A DNA stretch of 9,575 nt from Candidatus Poseidoniaceae archaeon. GTDB taxonomy: Archaea > Thermoplasmatota > Poseidoniia > Poseidoniales > Poseidoniaceae. The position numbers were made by a program, and so were the translations under genes. A model generated the notes under the pieces. The model was not told where the DNA came from. It saw nothing but the letters and a program-made list of their open reading frames with translations, and did no database searches. Positions 1 to 6,406 of this stretch are shown here, in pieces; the stretch's first letter is position 1; each line of letters starts with the position of its first letter. The DNA is taken from NCBI GenBank assembly GCA_028822955.1, contig JAPKCL010000061.1, positions 1 to 9,575 of the forward strand, in the 5' to 3' direction.

Positions 1-60
1 GATTTGAACCCGGGTTCAAGCGTTGGCAACGCTCGGTGATAACCACTACACTACGTCCGT
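1..60 (-). tRNA. tRNA-Gly(GCC), 3' end cut by the window edge
   Basis: Read on the minus strand, this folds as a tRNA: acceptor 5' strand ACGGACG, T8-A9, a D-arm with stem GTG/CAC and loop containing AGTGGTTA, anticodon stem GAGCG/CGCTT, anticodon loop TTGCCAA (anticodon GCC, glycine), a short variable region and T-arm CCGGG-TTCAAAT. About 15 bases (the rest of the T-stem and the 3' acceptor strand) lie outside the window. No intron is seen at the usual 37/38 site. The 5' end would be A1, which is unusual for tRNA-Gly but cannot be tested without the 3' strand. It lies 56 bp downstream of the surface-protein stop codon on the same strand and probably has its own promoter. Confidence 0.87.
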
Positions 61-83
61 AGATGTAATCACCCCAAAGAACA

Positions 84-94
84 GCAGTATAAAC
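84..94 (-). promoter_or_regulatory. Candidate TATA box for the tRNA-Gly gene
   Basis: On the minus strand the motif GTTTATACT lies about 30 bp upstream of the predicted tRNA 5' end. This is close to the usual distance of an archaeal TATA box (about 25-30 bp from the start of transcription). It sits in the 56-bp gap between the surface-protein gene and the tRNA, so the tRNA could be transcribed independently. The call rests on sequence and spacing only. Confidence 0.42.
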
Positions 95-116
95 CGTTGT
101 CGGCTCGCCTTAGTGC

Positions 117-3100
117 TCAGTTAAATCCGAAACGGTCTTGACCTTCTTCACTTTCAGGTCTGTTCCGAATCGAAATGATGATAACGACTGCGACTGCAAT
201 TCCAAAGACACCGAGAACACCCAATAATACTCCAGTCGATAAGAAAGAACCACTCACACCAGGTAAGATCGATTCTTCTTCAACTAATTGAACGGCTATA
301 GAGGTCGTAGGGCTGACTTTTCCATACACATCTGAGGCTTGAATCAATACTTCATGCGTACCAACCGGGGTACTACTTCGAACTTGCATTTCAACAGAAT
401 AGATACCATCGTTGGCTACAGCATCACCGTTACTTCCGTCATCATACATACTTTGCCAAGTGGCTTGAGAAGTAAACGGTGTGAATACTCCAAGATTTGC
501 TTGTGCTACAAGAATACCATCGTAATCACTGATTGCAACTTCGAGTACAACCGTTGAACTCATCTCACTTTTCTCCACTGTTTGGACACCTGGGTTGGTG
601 ATGAGAGGGGCGGTATTGAGAATGTTAATGTTCATCTGTTTCATAATTTCATCTGATACATGATGTGGTCCATAAATCGCTTGAAGTGATGCATTCATTC
701 CATCTGCATGCCAAAGGGTAGTAAATTCACTTTGACCAAGGCCATCGGTCAAGATAAGCGACAAGGCTTGTTCTCCCGGTGTCATCGAATCAGGTACCGT
801 AAAATTGCCAATCCATACACCGTTCAATACAGTCAATGGTACGAGTTCACCTCCTGATTCTCTCAAATCAATCATAACACTCTCAACGCCATGACCGTCA
901 TAGGCTTGAGTATTTACAATCATTACAGCGCCTCGAGGTCCAGTATCTGGCAGTACCTCAAAGGCATGCAATCGTGGCCCTTGGTTGATGATTTCAATAT
1001 CTCCAGCACCCGTTGTGACCAGTCCCCATGTATCGGTTGCAGTGACATTGAGTGAAATATTACCAACTTCAAGACCGGGAACGAGAATCATTGTCGTAAA
1101 GCGGTTGTCTCCGATGGTTGTATCGCCATTGAGCCCACGATCGTTCATACTCACCATTCCGCCTCCAAGCGGCGTGAGGTCGACTGTTACTGTGTCTACA
1201 TTCAACTCGTTATCATTGATGTGTGCTACAAGAGTACCGACACTTCCTCCTTCTCCATAGATGATACCCTCTTCGAGGTAGAGTTCAACAAGGAGAGGTG
1301 CCGTGTTGTTTTCTGATGTAATAATAGAAGGGGAGAGGATACGTTCAACCATTTGACTTTCAGTAAAATTAGCAGTTTCGTTTTCATCTCCATATGGGAG
1401 TTCTAACACTCTGTTCACACTTGAAAGAAGACCCATAAGAGGGCCTTGGTCAATGATAGAACCAGTCGCATCACCATTTCCACCGTACGAGCCAGTCCAA
1501 TTGACAACATGTAAATTGAAACCATCTCGAGGGTCATTTCCGGTAGATTCTGCTGTTATGACCAGTGAAAGACCTTCTTGGTCGCTAAGTCGAATCGAAT
1601 CGCCTGGTAAAAGAGGTATAGGCATCAAACCCGTTTCTCTTGAAATCGTGATGTCTCCCAAGATATCTTCCGATTCTGGTTGAGTTGCATTCACTTGGAT
1701 TGGGCTGTTTTCAGGGCGCTCATCACCACTTGAGGGGTCTGCCCCAGTTTCTTCCCATACCATTCGAATGGTTCGATTTTCCCATTCGGATTGAACGACT
1801 TGATAATCCCATGATTCGTTATGATTTGCTCCAACGCCTTGTCCATCGAAGAAGTCCCCTCCATTGATTCCAGTGATATTGAACCATGTTTCTTGATGTA
1901 TGACGTTGACTAAGAAGACAACCTGCGTGGCATTGGCTTGGTTTCCAGTTTCTTCGATCCCTCGAACAATTCCAAAGGTACCTTGTGCATCACCGGTGAT
2001 GACTCCATCAAGATGTAAGTCGTCTTTCAGGGTAATTCCATCCTCGATTAACCAATGCAAATCATGAATTGTTCCGTTGATAAGAATACTCGAGTTCTCA
2101 TCTTCTTCATTGACTCCAAAGGTGCCTTGCCCGATGAATTCAGATTTTTGGTCGGTGCGAACACCGTCTTCCCATCGGTCAAGAACAGTGAGTCCGTCCA
2201 AGGAGACATCCATGCGCAACCCTTCATCGCTGAGGACCATATCTGCAAGTGCCTCAAATTGTGTGTGCTGCAGCCTTCTGACTCCATTCTCATCCCATGT
2301 TTCCAAGAAAAATACGCTAACTTCCCCTGTTACATTGAGGCCTTCGTTTCCTTCATCATTTGCATCATTGATGAGGAGGTCTCCGGTCGCTTCGATTCGA
2401 AGTCGTTCCGATAAGTTTCCATCAATCATCGAACGGTTGAACCAGCCTTCGGAAACATTGGCAGTTACTTCACTTCGTGAGTCGCCATCGAGCGTGACTA
2501 AATGGAGAATACCGCTGCCTCGGGCATCAAAGACCTGCGAGGTGAGTGCTCCGGATTGAATCGTCTCATTCTTCCAAATCGAGTCAAGGGACAAAGTGAG
2601 GTTTGTTGAACTGTCTTCGGTATTTTCAAGAGTAGTGAGGTTACCATTTCCAAGTTCCCATGAGTTGAGTACTGTTCCATGTCGCATTTGCCAACCTTGT
2701 CCATCGAAATCTAAAGAGAATCCTTGTTCACCATCTTCAGTCATGTAGGTTTGGTCAAGGTCCCATGTGGTCTTGAGCAGGACTTCATGATCCGCCATTG
2801 GTTGATTCCAAGTGCCAACTGTGAATGAACGGGTAGTTAGGACAGGCTCTGCGAGTGCAGTACCATCCCAAGATTTGATGGTGACAAGAATTGAAAGTTC
2901 ATCACCCCATTGGAGCGTCGTGTTGAGTTCAGCATGAGCAACACGCTGGCCATTAACTGAACTCCAAGAGATGAATACATCATTGTCCAGAAGCGCGCTA
3001 TTACGTTGATGTGTGACGTCAATATCAATCTCATACGAACCATTGTCTGCAAAGGTGATGAGATATGCATGTTGATTGAGGCCATTCTCTCCTTCAAGCC

Positions 3101-3293
3101 AAGCAGCATTGATGGTTGGTTGTGCAGGCTGTCCATCTGCTGTTGCGATGAAGACAAGCGGGAGGACCATCATCAAGAGAAGTGCAAATGCAACCACCTG
3201 TTTCCGCATGCTCATAGAAAGAGGTAGAGTCTGCTCCTCTTCAATACTTGCGGTATGATGTGTATTTCGAAGGGTCTTGAGTACTTTTTTCAC
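117..3293 (-). CDS. Large cell-surface glycoprotein with Ig-like repeats and C-terminal membrane anchor
   Basis: A 1058-residue protein of unknown specific function, predicted to be displayed outside the cell. A hydrophobic segment at about 33-50, followed by ADGQPAQ, looks like a signal peptide. A second helix at about 1017-1042, followed by a charged tail (RNRPESEEGQDR), would anchor the C-terminus. Residues 60-660 are beta-rich with no motif I recognise. Residues 670-1010 hold about three related Ig-like or choice-of-anchor-type domains; two carry similar acidic loops, DRGLNGDTTIGDNRF (near 715) and DDGSNGDAVANDGIYS (near 955), that could bind calcium. I count 23 N-X-S/T sequons, consistent with heavy N-glycosylation. 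The start is GTG, overlapping the upstream stop as GTGA. ATG codons at residues 27 and 29 (3215 and 3209) would give a more normal signal peptide and cannot be excluded. It may be an adhesin, a binding protein or a structural surface protein. Confidence 0.85.
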   Translation of the reverse strand: MKKVLKTLRNTHHTASIEEEQTLPLSMSMRKQVVAFALLLMMVLPLVFIATADGQPAQPTINAAWLEGENGLNQHAYLITFADNGSYEIDIDVTHQRNSALLDNDVFISWSSVNGQRVAHAELNTTLQWGDELSILVTIKSWDGTALAEPVLTTRSFTVGTWNQPMADHEVLLKTTWDLDQTYMTEDGEQGFSLDFDGQGWQMRHGTVLNSWELGNGNLTTLENTEDSSTNLTLSLDSIWKNETIQSGALTSQVFDARGSGILHLVTLDGDSRSEVTANVSEGWFNRSMIDGNLSERLRIEATGDLLINDANDEGNEGLNVTGEVSVFFLETWDENGVRRLQHTQFEALADMVLSDEGLRMDVSLDGLTVLDRWEDGVRTDQKSEFIGQGTFGVNEEDENSSILINGTIHDLHWLIEDGITLKDDLHLDGVITGDAQGTFGIVRGIEETGNQANATQVVFLVNVIHQETWFNITGINGGDFFDGQGVGANHNESWDYQVVQSEWENRTIRMVWEETGADPSSGDERPENSPIQVNATQPESEDILGDITISRETGLMPIPLLPGDSIRLSDQEGLSLVITAESTGNDPRDGFNLHVVNWTGSYGGNGDATGSIIDQGPLMGLLSSVNRVLELPYGDENETANFTESQMVERILSPSIITSENNTAPLLVELYLEEGIIYGEGGSVGTLVAHINDNELNVDTVTVDLTPLGGGMVSMNDRGLNGDTTIGDNRFTTMILVPGLEVGNISLNVTATDTWGLVTTGAGDIEIINQGPRLHAFEVLPDTGPRGAVMIVNTQAYDGHGVESVMIDLRESGGELVPLTVLNGVWIGNFTVPDSMTPGEQALSLILTDGLGQSEFTTLWHADGMNASLQAIYGPHHVSDEIMKQMNINILNTAPLITNPGVQTVEKSEMSSTVVLEVAISDYDGILVAQANLGVFTPFTSQATWQSMYDDGSNGDAVANDGIYSVEMQVRSSTPVGTHEVLIQASDVYGKVSPTTSIAVQLVEEESILPGVSGSFLSTGVLLGVLGVFGIAVAVVIIISIRNRPESEEGQDRFGFN

Positions 3294-4246
3294 AGGTCCA
3301 AAACATATCCGAAAAGAAGAGGTGCTACGATGGTTGCATCACTTTCAATGACGAACTTAGGCGTTTCAACTGCGAGTTTTCCCCAAGTAATTTTCTCGTT
3401 GGGCGGGGCTCCTGAATATCCGCCGTACGAAGGTGATGATTCACTGATTTGGCAATACCAAGACCAGAGAGGTACCTTTCTCTCCAAATCTTGGTGTAAA
3501 AGAGGTACAACACATATTGGGAAATCTCCAGCGATTCCTCCACCGATCTGTAAAAAGGCCAAAGAGTCGGTTCGTGATTCGTACCATTGCGCCAATTGAA
3601 TCATGTATTCAATACCGTTTTTGAGTGTAGTCGAACGAATTTCACCTTCGATACAGTGCGCAGCAAAAATATTGCCAAGGGTCGAATCCTCCCATCCAGG
3701 GACATACAATGGTAAATTTGTTTGAGCCGCAGCCAGCAACCAAGAATCGTCAGGATTTGCTTCATACGTTGGCTCCAAGACCTTACTCGTCAATAATTGA
3801 TAGAAAAACTCGTGAGGCAGTTTCGAGATGTTTGATGCATCAGCCTCTTTCCAGCACGATACGATGTGATGTTCGATTTTACGAAAGGCTTCTTCTTCTG
3901 GAATACAAATATCAGTGACTCGGTTCAGGTTTTGGCGAAGCAATTCCGCATCATCTTCGGCAGATAAATTGCGCCAATTTTCGATTGAAACATAGGAGTT
4001 ATGAGCAACTAAATTGAACAGGTCTTCCTCTAAGTTTGCACCCGTACACGAGATTCCCGCAATATGGCCAGCGCGAATCATTGGTGCTAAACTTCGACCA
4101 AGTTCTGCTGTACTCATGGCTCCAGCAAGTGTAAGGAATATTTTCCCCCCACCTGATAAAAATTGAGTCAGTGAATGTGCAGCTCTTGCGAGTTCACCTG
4201 CATTGAAATGCCGATAGTGTTGGTCTACAAACTGCCTCACTGACAT
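3290..4246 (-). CDS. Deoxyhypusine synthase family protein (DHS-like/SpeY type)
   Basis: A 318-residue enzyme of the NAD-dependent deoxyhypusine synthase family, which transfers an aminobutyl group from spermidine to a lysine of aIF5A or, in some homologues, to a free amine such as putrescine. Family blocks in order: LAGAMS (40-45), TGANLEED (68-75), PGWEDSTLG (183-191), GGG (235-237) and NEKITWGK (283-290). In the last block Lys290 matches the catalytic lysine (human Lys329), and Glu284 and Trp288 match human Glu323 and Trp327. The canonical Lys-His-His after GGG is replaced by Gly-Asp-Phe (240-242), a pattern I associate with bacterial DHS-like proteins, so free-polyamine synthesis (homospermidine) is a real alternative to aIF5A modification. 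The ATG at 4246 is chosen over one 93 bp upstream because it carries a GAGGGG ribosome binding site, follows the speD stop as TGAAATG and fits the family N-terminus. Its stop overlaps the start of the surface-protein gene. Confidence 0.9.
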   Translation of the reverse strand: MSVRQFVDQHYRHFNAGELARAAHSLTQFLSGGGKIFLTLAGAMSTAELGRSLAPMIRAGHIAGISCTGANLEEDLFNLVAHNSYVSIENWRNLSAEDDAELLRQNLNRVTDICIPEEEAFRKIEHHIVSCWKEADASNISKLPHEFFYQLLTSKVLEPTYEANPDDSWLLAAAQTNLPLYVPGWEDSTLGNIFAAHCIEGEIRSTTLKNGIEYMIQLAQWYESRTDSLAFLQIGGGIAGDFPICVVPLLHQDLERKVPLWSWYCQISESSPSYGGYSGAPPNEKITWGKLAVETPKFVIESDATIVAPLLFGYVLDL

Positions 4247-4247
4247 T

Positions 4248-4637
4248 TCATTCCCCCTCGTGTAAAAAGCGAGGAAGGTGATGTCTTCGCTTGAGTGACA
4301 GTGATGGTATGTGTTCCAATAATTGTCGATGAATATCATCGGCTAAGGCATTCGGGTCTGAATCTCCACATGTGAAACAATCCAAGGCAAGCCATCCCTT
4401 TTCTGAATAGCAATGGGCAGAAACGTGACTTTCGTCAAGTAAGACGACTGCTGCAAAACCAACTGGCGAATGTGAGCCATCAAACTGTTCGACATGTGAA
4501 TGAACATTTCGAGCGTTGCTGCGTTCTACAGCGTTTTCAAGAATTTCAAGTATCCACTCTCCATCGTTTTCTTTTGGTGACACATACTCCGTGTAATCGA
4601 GGAATACATGGGCTCCATGGGCTTGAAAATTTGTCAT
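4248..4637 (-). CDS. speD: S-adenosylmethionine decarboxylase proenzyme (prokaryotic class 1)
   Basis: A 129-residue proenzyme that cleaves itself to give a pyruvoyl-dependent decarboxylase, making decarboxylated S-adenosylmethionine, the aminopropyl donor for spermidine. The motif DESHVSAHCYSEKGW and then DCFTCGD contains the expected residues: cleavage between Glu69 and Ser70 (Ser70 becomes the pyruvoyl group), His75, and Cys90. The Ser-His-Cys spacing (5 and 15) is exactly that of the Thermotoga maritima enzyme (63, 68, 83). Length is normal for the short bacterial/archaeal class. The ATG at 4637 is preceded by AGGTGA at 5-nt spacing. The in-frame GTG at 4646 lies inside that ribosome binding site, so it is not the start. 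It follows the ureohydrolase gene after 57 nt and precedes the DHS-family gene by 1 nt, which places it in a polyamine operon. Confidence 0.95.
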   Translation of the reverse strand: MTNFQAHGAHVFLDYTEYVSPKENDGEWILEILENAVERSNARNVHSHVEQFDGSHSPVGFAAVVLLDESHVSAHCYSEKGWLALDCFTCGDSDPNALADDIHRQLLEHIPSLSLKRRHHLPRFLHEGE

Positions 4638-4640
4638 GAT

Positions 4641-4650
4641 GTTCACCTGT
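4641..4650 (-). promoter_or_regulatory. Ribosome binding site that fixes the speD start
   Basis: On the minus strand, AGGTGA followed by ACATC and ATG. GGTGA is complementary to the TCACC of the archaeal 16S rRNA 3' end. It selects the ATG at 4637 and excludes the GTG embedded in the site. The pepA gene uses nearly the same arrangement (AGGTGA-ACTC-ATG). Confidence 0.7.
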
Positions 4651-4694
4651 TCTTTGTTTCTGGTCCTAAATCATCTCTTTCAGTTTTGTCTTGT

Positions 4695-5702
4695 TCAGTT
4701 TACGCTGTCTCTGAAAAAAGTTGATTCACTTGGTGTTCTGTTCCGGCCGAGTACGTGTCCATGTGGACTCCATCGCCCTTCTTTACGGGCCTTGAGATGA
4801 GCACCAATGGCTTTTGTTGCCAGCATTGCAGCCGCAAATTGAGTGAGTGGCGTCCCTTCTTGGGCTACAATTTCGTTGACATCAGCACTGATCACCGTGG
4901 CTTTTGGTGCGGCAAAGACTGCTTCAATTGTTTCAATGACTTGCCAAAAGGATAGACCGCCAGGTACTGGGGTGCCCGTGGCAGGGACAAGACTTCCATC
5001 GAGTCCGTCGATATCAAGAGTCAAATGAATCGGGCCAGAGAGCGTTTGGAGCGTCTTGAGCCATTGATTCCATGCTTCTTTTCCACGTGTTGGAGATTGG
5101 GTATCTCGAGCGAAAAAGGTGGTAATTCGCTCATCACTTTGAATCAATTCTGCTTCTTGTTTTGAATAGGCTCGAATCCCAACCTGAAGTAGCCGTCCAA
5201 TTCCTAAATCGAGACTTCGACCTGCAGCACATGCATGGGAATACGCTTCACCACCGAGTTCTTCGCGAAGGTCTGCATGAGCATCGATTTGAACAACAGT
5301 GAGGCGATTCAGGTCCCCATCTACAAGCGGATGGTGCTGAGCAGCAAGGACTAACGGTGGTAATATTCCGTGTTCACCACCCAAAGCGATTGGGAAACAA
5401 TCACCTGAATACCATGGTTGTAAATAACCACAAATATTGTCCAATTGTTCACCGAGATTCTTTCCTTCACCGTCCCATTCGGGTGCGGTATAGATACTGG
5501 CTCCAGCAGGTAGGTCTTGTCCCAGTGCTTCATCAAACAATTCAACTTGCCCACTTGCAGCAACGCAAGCAGCAGGGCCTTGTGCTGTACCTTGGCCATA
5601 GGATGTTGTGAGTTCGTAGGGTAATTGTAACACCACGATGTCTACATTTTCACCCTGTACGGGTAAACCGAGGAAATTACCCTCAACATAGTCTTCGCTC
5701 AC
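4695..5702 (-). CDS. speB: Ureohydrolase family enzyme, probable agmatinase
   Basis: A 335-residue member of the arginase/agmatinase family, binuclear manganese enzymes that release urea from guanidino compounds. All six metal ligands are visible: His111 (GGEHG), Asp140, His142 and Asp144 (DAHAD), and Asp230 and Asp232 (LDIDGLD). TGTPVPGG (242-249) is the typical agmatinase-side motif. The usual DP after the last aspartate block is DG here, a mild deviation. Being first in an operon with AdoMet decarboxylase and a DHS-family gene points to polyamine synthesis, so agmatine to putrescine, or N1-aminopropylagmatine to spermidine, is more likely than arginine hydrolysis. Sequence alone does not separate the two. 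The start is GTG at 5702 with weak AAGG just upstream. The frame stays open some way upstream but contains no ATG, and the family alignment begins at about FLGLP (residues 10-14). Confidence 0.9.
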   Translation of the reverse strand: MSEDYVEGNFLGLPVQGENVDIVVLQLPYELTTSYGQGTAQGPAACVAASGQVELFDEALGQDLPAGASIYTAPEWDGEGKNLGEQLDNICGYLQPWYSGDCFPIALGGEHGILPPLVLAAQHHPLVDGDLNRLTVVQIDAHADLREELGGEAYSHACAAGRSLDLGIGRLLQVGIRAYSKQEAELIQSDERITTFFARDTQSPTRGKEAWNQWLKTLQTLSGPIHLTLDIDGLDGSLVPATGTPVPGGLSFWQVIETIEAVFAAPKATVISADVNEIVAQEGTPLTQFAAAMLATKAIGAHLKARKEGRWSPHGHVLGRNRTPSESTFFRDSVN

Positions 5703-5781
5703 AACCTTGCCCTTGCACAGGTGTTCTTGAGGCTGTTGTTTGATGTTGTTTAAGGTGAGTCGCTTGTTGGGCTGTATGTCG

Positions 5782-5800
5782 GGGGGCTTCTATCGCCCCC
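5782..5800 (-). promoter_or_regulatory. GC-rich hairpin in the probable leader of the polyamine operon
   Basis: A perfect 6-bp all-GC stem (GGGGGC with GCCCCC) closes a 7-base loop. It ends about 80 nt upstream of the ureohydrolase start. If the TATA-like element near 5818-5828 is used, the hairpin lies at the very 5' end of the transcript. There is no U-tract on the minus-strand side, so it is not a standard terminator. It might stabilise the leader or control translation; this is inference. Confidence 0.4.
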
Positions 5801-5817
5801 ACATTTCGAGGCTTGGA

Positions 5818-5828
5818 GAGATAAAATT
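5818..5828 (-). promoter_or_regulatory. Candidate TATA element for the minus-strand polyamine operon
   Basis: On the minus strand the AT-rich block TCAATTTTATC is the best TATA-like match upstream of the ureohydrolase gene. Transcription would begin near 5795-5800, giving a leader of roughly 95 nt that contains the GC hairpin. ATATAG near 5870-5875 is a weaker alternative. No start site can be proven from sequence. Confidence 0.3.
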
Positions 5829-5844
5829 GACTGACTTTTCTTCT

Positions 5845-5866
5845 TTTCATGAAATATCATCGATGA
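5845..5866. repeat. Two adjacent 10-bp perfect palindromes, possible operator
   Basis: TTTCATGAAA (5845-5854) and TCATCGATGA (5857-5866) are each perfect inverted repeats, separated by 2 bp, with centres 12 bp apart. They lie between the two divergent TATA-like elements. This position suits a dimeric regulator or a pair of dimers acting on both operons. The two sequences differ, so they are not copies of one site. Single 10-bp palindromes are common by chance; the adjacency and position make this pair worth recording. Confidence 0.35.
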
Positions 5867-5885
5867 GTCTATATGGGTCGGAGGA

Positions 5886-5896
5886 CAATATAATAT
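5886..5896 (+). promoter_or_regulatory. Candidate TATA box for the plus-strand operon
   Basis: CAATATAATAT is preceded by a purine-rich stretch (GGAGGA) that could act as the TFB recognition element. Transcription would begin near 5915-5920, giving a leader of about 20 nt with the ribosome binding site GGAGGG (5925-5930) eight bases before the ATG at 5939. The 236-bp region 5703-5938 holds no gene. Confidence 0.45.
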
Positions 5897-5938
5897 GTGT
5901 CTGCGAAGTAATTTAGCGGCGAGCGGAGGGAATAAAAA

Positions 5939-6364
5939 ATGACAATGACATTATCAGAACTTACTCGGGCAATTCAACAGCACATCGATTTGGATATGGA
6001 TGAAGAAGTTGCACAAGGAATGGCGGAACACGCTCTTGGGTTCTTTGGATTCTACAACCGAATTATCGATAACGCTTTGGAACCAACCGACCGTAACCTG
6101 TTCTACATGTTCCAAGACTATGATCTCCTTACAACAGAATCTGAAGAAACGACTCTTTGGGATGGACGTGAATGGAGGATTCACTATTGGAAATTCAAAC
6201 CGGACCTACGTGAACGGGTCGAATCATACATGCAAAGAAACCGTGACCCTGAAGACATTGATCCTTTTGCAGATATCTATGGTGGTAAAACCAATATAAA
6301 TTCGATTTGGACACGTGAATCTGAAAGGGTAACGAATCCAAATGCGTTTACATCGGATTGGTAA
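5939..6364 (+). CDS. Conserved archaeal-type hypothetical protein (possibly DUF6015)
   Basis: A 141-residue soluble protein of unknown function, with no signal peptide or membrane segment. Residues 1-100 form a compact acidic domain: a helical N-terminus, then GFFGFYNRIIDN (33-44), RNLFYMFQDYDLLTT (52-66) and EETTLWDGREWRIHYW (69-84). I recall this pattern from an uncharacterised family in Thermoplasmata-related archaea (DUF6015), but have not verified it. The TTE...EETTLWDGREWR segment resembles the wing of a winged-helix fold, so a nucleic-acid-binding or regulatory role is possible; this is inference. Residues 100-141 are a polar tail. The start is well supported by GGAGGG at 8-nt spacing, with an alternative ATG two codons later. 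It is first in the plus-strand cluster, 42 nt before the carboxypeptidase gene. Confidence 0.85.
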   Translation: MTMTLSELTRAIQQHIDLDMDEEVAQGMAEHALGFFGFYNRIIDNALEPTDRNLFYMFQDYDLLTTESEETTLWDGREWRIHYWKFKPDLRERVESYMQRNRDPEDIDPFADIYGGKTNINSIWTRESERVTNPNAFTSDW

Positions 6365-6406
6365 ATCGTTGGTTAAGTTCTTGAACGACCACCGTGACCG
6401 TAGTCC

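Noticed and set aside
2055..2559. Overlapping 119- and 160-codon open frames on the plus strand
   Set aside because: Both are antisense to the continuous surface-protein gene and have low-complexity Ser/Pro-rich translations typical of shadow frames.
4247..4339. 93-bp N-terminal extension of the DHS-family gene overlapping speD
   Set aside because: The extension (31 residues) has no family similarity, and the internal ATG has a GAGGGG ribosome binding site and sits directly after the speD stop.
6365..6406. Possible hairpin or terminator between the small protein and carboxypeptidase genes
   Set aside because: Only a 4-bp stem around TTCTTGAA can be formed, and there is no T-tract, so it is not distinguishable from background.
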